The position numbers were made by a program, and so were the translations under genes. From positions 1 to 6,152 of the forward strand of contig JAGWYI010000271.1 of NCBI GenBank assembly GCA_018969455.1: a stretch of DNA of 6,152 nt, written 5' to 3'. Below are positions 1-5,327 of the stretch, piece after piece. The notes beneath the pieces are model-generated. The model worked only from the letters and a program-made list of their open reading frames with translations. It ran no database searches and had not been told where the DNA came from. The first letter of the stretch is position 1, and each line of letters begins with the position of its first letter. The stretch comes from Bacteroidota bacterium (GTDB taxonomy: Bacteria; Bacteroidota; Bacteroidia; Chitinophagales; Saprospiraceae).

Positions 1-445
1 TAAAGCCTGCGTTATCCAGTTTTACCACCCCGAATGAAGAGGGGTCTTTTACTTTTTGTACCCAGATGACGGCATCGTTGTTCAGGTCGAACGAAAAATC
101 GGCTTTAAAAAGTGTGTCTGCAAATGCAATCATGCAAGGGCCATTCAGGCTTTCCCATGCGCAATGAATGGCATGTCCGACGCCAAGGGCCTTGTCCTGG
201 TAATAAATTTTGCCTTTTGCGCCCAGTTTTTCAGCAATCTGGATGAGTTCTTTTTCAACATCCGGACCAAAATCACCTACGATATAGGCAATTTCTTCAA
301 TTTTTCCTGGATAGGCTACTGCCAAATCCTCAACGAGTCTTTGAATGATGGGTTTTCCGGCCACAGGGATGAGTGGTTTGGGCACTGTGAGCGTGTGGGG
401 GCGCAAACGGGTGCCGCGGCCGGCCATCGGGATAATGATTTTCAT
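1..445 (-). CDS. Sugar-phosphate nucleotidyltransferase, N-terminal 148 residues (3' end off the window)
   Basis: This looks like a nucleoside-triphosphate transferase of the RmlA/GlmU-N type, which joins a sugar 1-phosphate to an NTP to make a nucleotide sugar for cell-surface glycans, in the cytoplasm. The protein starts at an ATG (445-443) with MKIIIPMAGRGTRLRP. It shows the nucleotide-binding loop GRGTRLRPHTLTVPKPL (residues 9-25, with R13 and K23), the second loop LGVGHAI (87-93), and FADT (108-111), whose D110 is the expected metal ligand. V89 stands where I would expect a small polar residue such as threonine. Family members of this kind are usually 240-340 residues, so about half is missing at the left edge. 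It lies 73 bases downstream of dut on the same strand, and no TAnnTTTG element is visible in that gap, so co-transcription is likely. The substrate (glucose-1-P, GlcNAc-1-P or other) cannot be told from this part, so no gene symbol is given. Confidence 0.9.
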   Translation of the reverse strand, partial: MKIIIPMAGRGTRLRPHTLTVPKPLIPVAGKPIIQRLVEDLAVAYPGKIEEIAYIVGDFGPDVEKELIQIAEKLGAKGKIYYQDKALGVGHAIHCAWESLNGPCMIAFADTLFKADFSFDLNNDAVIWVQKVKDPSSFGVVKLDNAGF

Positions 446-518
446 GTTTGAAAGCGTATGAATGATTTTTACAGCATTGGTATTTGTTCGAAACTGTTGT
501 AAAACAGCCACATATGGA

Positions 519-953
519 TTATTTAATTCCAGTACTTCCGAAGCCTCCTGTTCCGCGTTCCGATTCCTCCAGGCTATCTACTTCTTCCAAAACGGCACGT
601 AGGTAAGAGGCAATTACCATTTGCGCAATGCGTTCACCTGGTTCAATATATTGAGTTTCATTGGAAAGATTGACGACAATGCAGCCAATTTCACCTCGGT
701 AGTCGCAATCGATGGTGCCTGGAGAATTGAGCAAGGTCAGGCCGCGCTTGAGGGCCAATCCGCTTCGTGGGCGAATTTGCGCTTCAGTGCCAAAAGGCAA
801 TTGTATAAAGAGGCCAGTAGGTACCAGCACGCGTTCCAAAGGCTTCAATTCAAGCGTTTGTTTAATATTAGCGCGAAGATCCATACCGGCGCTGCCGGAA
901 GTTTCGTAATTTGGCAGCGGATTTTCGGATCGATTGATGATTTTTATTGTCAC
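519..953 (-). CDS. dut: Deoxyuridine 5'-triphosphate nucleotidohydrolase (dUTPase), trimeric type
   Basis: The enzyme hydrolyses dUTP to dUMP and pyrophosphate, keeping uracil out of DNA and feeding dTMP synthesis. All five motifs of the homotrimeric family are present. Numbered from the upstream TTG at 962, they are AGMDLRA (25-31), PRSGLA (65-70), GTIDCDYRGEIG (82-93, with catalytic D85 and stacking Y88), GERIAQM (109-115) and the C-terminal P-loop-like RGTGGFGSTG (136-145). Length (144 residues from GTG 953, or 147 from TTG 962) is normal for the family. I prefer the GTG because the product then begins MTIKIINRSENPLP, as family members usually do. It also leaves a short leader after the near promoter, whose predicted start site is close to 965; a TTG start would be almost leaderless there. 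There is no Shine-Dalgarno sequence. The stop is TAA at 521-519. It is probably the first gene of a two-gene unit with the nucleotidyltransferase. Confidence 0.96.
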   Translation of the reverse strand: MTIKIINRSENPLPNYETSGSAGMDLRANIKQTLELKPLERVLVPTGLFIQLPFGTEAQIRPRSGLALKRGLTLLNSPGTIDCDYRGEIGCIVVNLSNETQYIEPGERIAQMVIASYLRAVLEEVDSLEESERGTGGFGSTGIK

Positions 954-970
954 CGGATTCAATTTTTGAA

Positions 971-999
971 CAAAAGTAGCAAGTTACCGGCAATGGCAA
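971..999 (-). promoter_or_regulatory. Candidate Bacteroidota promoter for dut, near copy
   Basis: On the minus strand TTG (999-997) is followed after 18 bases by TACTTTTG (978-971). This fits the phylum's -33/-7 consensus TTG-N(17-23)-TAnnTTTG. The expected transcription start is around 965, giving a leader of roughly 12 bases to the GTG start at 953. Confidence 0.6.
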
Positions 1000-1029
1000 G
1001 CCATTAACCAAAAACTATGCCGTGTATGC

Positions 1030-1062
1030 CAAATTTATTTGTCGGATTCCTTTCTATATCAA
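1030..1062 (-). promoter_or_regulatory. Second candidate promoter for dut, far copy
   Basis: On the minus strand TTG (1062-1060) is followed after 22 bases by TAAATTTG (1037-1030), again within the phylum's accepted spacing though near its upper limit. Use of this promoter would give a leader of about 70 bases and would make the upstream TTG start codon of dut reachable as well. It is weaker than the near copy because of its longer spacer. Confidence 0.35.
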
Positions 1063-1083
1063 ATCTTGAAGGATTATGGGTGT

Positions 1084-1111
1084 TTGATTTATCATCAGAA
1101 CCGTAATTTTG
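1084..1111 (+). promoter_or_regulatory. Candidate promoter for the T9SS cargo gene
   Basis: TTG (1084-1086, within TTTG) is followed after 17 bases by TAATTTTG (1104-1111), matching the Bacteroidota -33/-7 consensus at its minimum spacing. The start site should fall near 1117, leaving a leader of about 65 bases before the ATG at 1184. It is divergent from, and does not overlap, the dut promoter candidates. Confidence 0.6.
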
Positions 1112-1149
1112 CAGCATCTTTTAATCAAAACAATCACTTTTCAGCGACA

Positions 1150-1162
1150 TGGCACACTGCCA
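1150..1162 (+). other. Small inverted repeat in the leader of the T9SS cargo gene
   Basis: TGGCA-CAC-TGCCA is a perfect 5-base inverted repeat with a 3-base loop, ending 21 bases before the ATG at 1184. It could be a minor mRNA hairpin or a short palindromic binding site. It is short enough to be chance and has no U-run, so it is not a terminator. Confidence 0.25.
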
Positions 1163-1183
1163 GGTTGTTTCATCACTTCCCGC

Positions 1184-4171
1184 ATGAAGTTATTTACTCC
1201 ACTCATTTTGTTGTTTCTTTCGGTATCTTGTTGGTCGCAAGACCCATGTCCGAATCTGGTATCCTTAGGCCCCGACATTACCGTGTGTAACGGCGCCCGT
1301 TTTACCCTAAATCCCAATCCTTTGCCCAATGTTCAGTTTTCCTGGTTGGGCTTTCCCGGTCTGAGTTGTACAGATTGCCCATCCCCTGAAGTAATAAATT
1401 ATTCTACAGGTATTTACATATACATTGTTTTGGCCGATAACGGGCAATGTATCGACATGGATACCATTCGAATCAATGTATTAAATGGCGTACAGCCGCA
1501 ATATGTAATTAATTCTGATCAAAACATTTGCGTTGGAAACAATGTCCATTTAGGTGGGGAGCAAGCACCTGGAACATTTTATTCCTGGACCTCAAATCCG
1601 CCCGGATTTGCCAGCAATATAGCCGATCCTGTTGTCAGTCCAAATGTTAATACCACGTATTATCTCGAAGCACAAAACGGCAGTTGTCCTGTTATTGCCA
1701 TTGACAGCATCAAAGTGAATGTATACAATCCGCCTGTCCTTCAACTTCAGAAAGATACAGCTATATGCAATGGAAGTTCTGTATTGCTGGGTAAAACCCC
1801 GATTGAGCCCGGAGTTTCCTATTCCTGGTCACCGAATGGAGGAACCCTCAATGATTCTTTGATTGCCAATCCGCTGGCTACCCCGCTTCAGAATACGATT
1901 TATACCTTAAGTGCCCAAAATCCGGGATGCATCTCAACGGCCAGTGTGTTGGTTGCGGTGGTATCACTCGATTTGACGCTCAATGTTCCGGATACAGTAT
2001 TGCTTTGTCGGGGCGCCTCCATACCCGTTGTGGCGATGAGCAATCCGAGCGTTTTCGTAAACTGGTCGCCCGCCAGCGGTGTTCAATTGAGCAACAACGG
2101 GCAAAGCGCCGTTGTTGCTCCAACAGAATCAACCCTTTATCAGCTTAATGCAAGTTTGCCTGGATGTACCCGAAGAACAAAATTGTATGTACGGGTAGAT
2201 AGTTTGCCTTACAACTTGAAAGTATATCCGGCCGACACCACAGTATGTATTGGCAATCAAGTGTTGTTAAAATCGGCAACTTACGAACCTTCCGATTTTC
2301 CCGACATCCATTTTTTATGGAGTCCGGCACAAGGGCAGCTCACACCCGACTCCTTATTCAACATGGTACTTTCGCCAGTTGATACCCAATTGTACATGCG
2401 CGTTGTGCGCAGTGGTGCATGTCTAGATACCAGTTTTGCGAAAGTGACGGTAATTATTCCGCCGCCTATTAGCATTACGCCTTCTCAAGCCAGTATTTGC
2501 CGTGGAGATCAAGTGCAGCTTAATGCCACTGTGCCAAACGGGGTTGGAGATTTGAGTTGGACCCCCGAAAACAATAGTTTGAGTTGTAAGAATTGTTTAA
2601 ATCCGATTGCCAGCCCCTTAAGCAGCACGGTTTATACCCTTTCTGGCAAGTATTTTGGTTGTCCGACAAGTGCCCAATCCAACATTCAAGTACGAATGTT
2701 GCCACAATTTCAGTTTCCGAGCGACCTTGATCTGTGCGGAGGCGAGTCTTTGCAACTAAATCTAGTGAGCGAGCCTGGCACAAGTTATACCTGGAGCTCA
2801 AGTGACCCATCCTTTGGTGTTGTGTACGATCCGCAGCCTATTGTAACGCCAAGTTTGCCGCAAACAGTGTATACCGTAGTAGCGGATAATGGCTGTACCA
2901 ATTCAGCGAATTTGACTGTAAAGACCACCAGTTCCAGTTTGTCTTTATCTGAAGGAGACACCATTTGTAAAGGAAGTACGGCTTTGTTGTCGGCATCAAC
3001 TTCCATACCGGGAAGTTTCAATTGGAGCAACGGCAACAATCAACCCGTTCAGATGGTAAAACCGGATGTTACCACCACGTATTATTTGACCTATACATTT
3101 GGAGATCAATGTGTTTTGAAGGATTCGGTAACAATAATTGTTCAGGGGCAAAATGCTTCGCCTTTGTTTCCGAATGACAAGGAACTTTGTCTGGGTGAAT
3201 CCGTATCCCTCAATGCGAGTCCGGTTCCCGGTGCGAGTTACACCTGGGCAAGCAATCCTCCCGGTTATAGCAGCAATGATCCTGCGCCTCTGGTAACGCC
3301 TGCTGCCGGCACTACTACATATTATGCAACAAGCACTTATGGGATTTGTACCAAAACCGATTCTGTAAAAATCATTGTTTACAGCGCCCAATTGAATATG
3401 CCGCCAGATACTACCATTTGTGGGGGAGAAAACCTGGAATTACTGGCGCAGGCCAATACCACCGGAAATTTTATTTGGTCGAATGGGAGCACAAATGGAG
3501 AATTGAGTTTGGATTCTCTTATCAAATCGGGAACGTATGCTGTGGTATTCAATTATGGCAGTCCCAATGCACAGTGTTCCACGCAGGATTCTGTGCATGT
3601 GACGGTTAAATCGGCTTTTAACCTTGGCATTGTGGCAGATCCTGCCCAGGACTATTACAACCTGGGAGACACCCTAAATTTAAGGGCCATTGTTTCGCCT
3701 ACCATGAGTTTAAACGGATTTCAATTTTTCTGGAAAAACGGAACAGACGATATTGGCGGTAAATCGGAGGAGATTTCTGTCAAAATAAATGAGTCGGTGG
3801 AGGACACGGTGGTATTAACTTATTCTGTGACGGCAATAGGCCCCAACGGTTGCAGCAAAACAGCGCGTATTCGCGTTTATGTGATTCCACCGCTTATACG
3901 TGTCCCCAATGCGTTTACACCCAATGGCGATGGAAGAAATGACACCTTTAAGTTGTTGGCACTGAGTGGGAAAGCGCAAATTTTACGTATGACGATATAC
4001 AACCGTTGGGGTTCAAAAGTATTTGAGAGTACTGATGCCGATGCGGAATGGGATGGCAAAACAGGCGGACAGGAGGCGCCGACAGATGTGTATATTTACC
4101 AAATCAGTTGGCGTGATGGCAGTGGCGCCTTGAAAAAACCGGAAGAGGGTCAGGTTTCACTCATCCGATAG
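1184..4171 (+). CDS. T9SS type B secreted multi-domain protein with ten cysteine-paired Ig/PKD-like modules
   Basis: The protein of 995 residues is predicted to be exported by Sec and then moved across the outer membrane by the type IX system. I start it at ATG 1184 because this gives a clean signal peptide: MK, a hydrophobic core LFTPLILLFLSV, and a likely cut after WSQ (residue 19). Residues 29-809 hold ten modules of about 70-75 residues with the pattern D-x-T-[IV]-C-x-G ... Y-x-W ... P-x-x-T-x-Y ... C ... V-x-V. Residues 812-900 form an aberrant eleventh module. Residues 903-995 are the gliding-motility-type C-terminal sorting domain. No enzyme domain is visible, so a structural or adhesive surface role is the best inference, with ligand unknown. 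The gene has its own candidate promoter, no Shine-Dalgarno sequence, and no PorP/SprF-type neighbour in the window. The frame is open throughout, with no sign of decay. Confidence 0.92.
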   Translation: MKLFTPLILLFLSVSCWSQDPCPNLVSLGPDITVCNGARFTLNPNPLPNVQFSWLGFPGLSCTDCPSPEVINYSTGIYIYIVLADNGQCIDMDTIRINVLNGVQPQYVINSDQNICVGNNVHLGGEQAPGTFYSWTSNPPGFASNIADPVVSPNVNTTYYLEAQNGSCPVIAIDSIKVNVYNPPVLQLQKDTAICNGSSVLLGKTPIEPGVSYSWSPNGGTLNDSLIANPLATPLQNTIYTLSAQNPGCISTASVLVAVVSLDLTLNVPDTVLLCRGASIPVVAMSNPSVFVNWSPASGVQLSNNGQSAVVAPTESTLYQLNASLPGCTRRTKLYVRVDSLPYNLKVYPADTTVCIGNQVLLKSATYEPSDFPDIHFLWSPAQGQLTPDSLFNMVLSPVDTQLYMRVVRSGACLDTSFAKVTVIIPPPISITPSQASICRGDQVQLNATVPNGVGDLSWTPENNSLSCKNCLNPIASPLSSTVYTLSGKYFGCPTSAQSNIQVRMLPQFQFPSDLDLCGGESLQLNLVSEPGTSYTWSSSDPSFGVVYDPQPIVTPSLPQTVYTVVADNGCTNSANLTVKTTSSSLSLSEGDTICKGSTALLSASTSIPGSFNWSNGNNQPVQMVKPDVTTTYYLTYTFGDQCVLKDSVTIIVQGQNASPLFPNDKELCLGESVSLNASPVPGASYTWASNPPGYSSNDPAPLVTPAAGTTTYYATSTYGICTKTDSVKIIVYSAQLNMPPDTTICGGENLELLAQANTTGNFIWSNGSTNGELSLDSLIKSGTYAVVFNYGSPNAQCSTQDSVHVTVKSAFNLGIVADPAQDYYNLGDTLNLRAIVSPTMSLNGFQFFWKNGTDDIGGKSEEISVKINESVEDTVVLTYSVTAIGPNGCSKTARIRVYVIPPLIRVPNAFTPNGDGRNDTFKLLALSGKAQILRMTIYNRWGSKVFESTDADAEWDGKTGGQEAPTDVYIYQISWRDGSGALKKPEEGQVSLIR
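1268..3610 (+). repeat. Array of ten diverged Ig/PKD-like protein modules, each with a cysteine pair
   Basis: Counting from the ATG at 1184, the modules lie at about residues 29-100, 111-180, 190-260, 269-338, 350-424, 434-504, 513-580, 590-654, 664-733 and 741-809. Each has one cysteine early and one late: 35/89, 116/168, 195/249, 275/328, 355/413, 439/493, 518/571, 595/643, 669/722 and 746/798. The spacing is 48-58 residues, mostly 52-54, which fits one intramodule disulfide each. Modules 1 and 6 also carry an extra LSCxxC (C62/C65 and C468/C471). The repeats are clear in protein but diverged at DNA level, with only short shared words such as ACCACGTATTAT in modules 2 and 8. They are therefore old, and not a recombination-prone tandem repeat. 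Confidence 0.85.
3890..4168 (+). other. T9SS type B C-terminal sorting domain (gliding motility-associated, CHU_C type)
   Basis: Residues 903-995 carry the hallmark VPNAFTPNGDGRND (907-920), then MTIYNRWGSKVFES (936-949), WDGK (956-959) and DVYIYQISW (968-976), ending in a basic VSLIR. This is the well-known domain that directs proteins to the type IX secretion system and lies at the C terminus of Flavobacterium SprB-like and many Cytophaga surface proteins. It is complete, so the protein should be an active cargo. For type B cargo, known cases need a PorP/SprF-family partner; none is adjacent here. Confidence 0.93.
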
Positions 4172-4193
4172 ATGGGGTAGATTTGTTGGTGGA

Positions 4194-4224
4194 TTGAAAA
4201 GTTCCGTGCGATCCTGTAATTTTG
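4194..4224 (+). promoter_or_regulatory. Candidate promoter for the dus-cca unit
   Basis: TTG (4194-4196) is followed after exactly 20 bases by TAATTTTG (4217-4224), the best-formed Bacteroidota promoter match in the window. The start site should be near 4230, giving a leader of about 45 bases to the dus ATG at 4276. It lies in the 104-base gap after the T9SS gene. I see no hairpin with a T-run in that gap, so some read-through from upstream is possible. Confidence 0.65.
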
Positions 4225-4275
4225 TGGTTTCGTTTTGAACTAATTTCAGGACGATGCATGTTATCCTGGTGATTT

Positions 4276-5313
4276 ATGGTTAAAATTGGAAATATTGAGC
4301 TTGGCGAATTCCCGCTTTTGTTGGCGCCAATGGAAGATGTAAGCGATCCGCCATTTCGTAAGTTGTGCAAGGCGCAAGGCGCAGACATGGTGTATACCGA
4401 GTTTATCAGTGCAGACGGGTTGATTCACGAGGCCAAGAATACCCTCCAGAAATTGGAGATATTTGATTACGAGCGTCCCATTGGCATCCAGTATTTTGGC
4501 GGCCAGGTTGAGAATATGTTGGAGGCTGCCGAAATTATAGAAGCCAAAAATCCTGATGTAATCGACATTAACTTTGGTTGTCCGGTTGCAAAGGTCGCTT
4601 GCCGAATGGCTGGTGCTGGTCTTTTGCGCGATATTCCTTTAATGGTACGGCTCACCGCTGAAGTGGTAAAGAGCACCCAAAAACCAGTGACGGTAAAAAC
4701 CCGGCTTGGCTGGGATGAGGGCTCCATCAACATTCTTGAAGTAGCCGAACGCTTGCAGGATGTTGGAGTTCAGGCACTTAGCATTCATGCGCGCACGCGA
4801 TCCCAGATGTACAAGGGAACTGCCAATTGGGAATGGATTGCTCGGGTTAAAGAAAATCCGCGTATGCATATCCCAATTTTTGGAAACGGGGATGTTGATT
4901 CTCCCCAAAAAGCGCTGGAGTATCGTCGGAAATACGGCCCGGATGGAATTATGATTGGTCGGGCAAGCATTGGTTATCCATGGATTTTTCGGGAGATAAA
5001 GCATTATTTTGAAACAGGTGAATTGCTCCCACCGCCAGATGTGCAGGAGCGGGTAGGCGCCGCCCGTCAGCATCTTCAAGATAGTTTAAGTTGGAAGGGT
5101 GTCAAGCTGGGCGTACTTGAAATGCGGCGTCACTACGCATCGTATTTGAAAGATTTGCCTCATATAAAACCCTATCGTGCACAATTGGTTACCCAAATGG
5201 AGCCTCAAATATTATTCGATATTTTGGCAGAGATAGAGGCTTTATACAGCACGATGGATCTTGACCAAATACTGGCCAGAACTTCAAAATTTCAGGAAGC
5301 AGTAATTGCCTAA
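4276..5313 (+). CDS. dusB: tRNA-dihydrouridine synthase, DusB type
   Basis: This FMN enzyme reduces uridine to 5,6-dihydrouridine in the D-loop of tRNA using NAD(P)H. The 345-residue product is full length for the family. The N-terminal TIM barrel shows LLLAPMEDVSDPPFR (14-28, the FMN-site strand and loop), YTEFISADGL (40-49), IQYFGG (71-76) and INFGCPVAKVACRMAGAGLL (98-117) with the catalytic C102. VKTRLGWD (140-147, K141), SIHARTR (169-175, H171) and GNGD (203-206) with GR (228-229) form the FMN phosphate and active-site loops. The C-terminal helical tRNA-binding part includes MRRHYASYLKDLPH (283-296). The Cys loop reads PVAKV where PxKKV is common, but the cysteine and the second lysine are kept. 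The upstream in-frame ATG at 4258 meets a stop after four codons, which fixes the start at 4276. No Shine-Dalgarno sequence is seen. cca follows after 14 bases. The subtype (dusB rather than another Dus) is judged from overall resemblance. Confidence 0.93.
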   Translation: MVKIGNIELGEFPLLLAPMEDVSDPPFRKLCKAQGADMVYTEFISADGLIHEAKNTLQKLEIFDYERPIGIQYFGGQVENMLEAAEIIEAKNPDVIDINFGCPVAKVACRMAGAGLLRDIPLMVRLTAEVVKSTQKPVTVKTRLGWDEGSINILEVAERLQDVGVQALSIHARTRSQMYKGTANWEWIARVKENPRMHIPIFGNGDVDSPQKALEYRRKYGPDGIMIGRASIGYPWIFREIKHYFETGELLPPPDVQERVGAARQHLQDSLSWKGVKLGVLEMRRHYASYLKDLPHIKPYRAQLVTQMEPQILFDILAEIEALYSTMDLDQILARTSKFQEAVIA

Positions 5314-5327
5314 CGCTTATACACAGC

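Noticed and set aside
56..451. 131-codon open frame on the plus strand
   Set aside because: It lies antisense to the nucleotidyltransferase, whose minus-strand frame has all the family motifs. The plus-strand product resembles nothing and has no promoter.
494..507. CTGTT-GTAA-AACAG inverted repeat between dut and the nucleotidyltransferase
   Set aside because: The stem is only 5 AT-rich base pairs with no convincing T-run, so it is not a terminator and does not argue against co-transcription.
621..1007. 128-codon open frame on the plus strand
   Set aside because: It is a shadow of dut on the opposite strand and runs into the dut promoter region; the dut motifs settle the coding strand.
1031..1038. 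TTTATTTG as a further plus-strand -7 element
   Set aside because: It misses the required A at the second base, and no TTG was seen at the proper distance upstream.
1109..1183. Upstream 25-codon extension of the T9SS cargo protein, beginning at a TTG
   Set aside because: It would start inside the candidate -7 element and bury the signal peptide. ATG 1184 gives a clean signal sequence at the N terminus.
1226..1243. Possible lipoprotein signal (LSVSC, C16) in the T9SS cargo protein
   Set aside because: The lipobox is poor (serine at -3, valine at -2), while WSQ just after it is a typical signal peptidase I site. Type B T9SS cargo is normally cut by signal peptidase I.
2520..3391. Antisense open frames of 84-131 codons inside the T9SS cargo gene
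   Set aside because: They lie opposite a continuous, well-patterned repeat protein; their products show no motifs and their boundaries follow the module repeats.
4172..4193. Terminator for the T9SS cargo gene just after its stop
   Set aside because: Only a 4-base CATC/GATG match around the stop is present, with no T-run, so nothing supports an intrinsic terminator.
4639..5079. 146-codon minus-strand frame inside dus
   Set aside because: It overlaps the catalytic-cysteine-to-FMN-loop part of Dus, which is clearly coding; no promoter or recognisable product.
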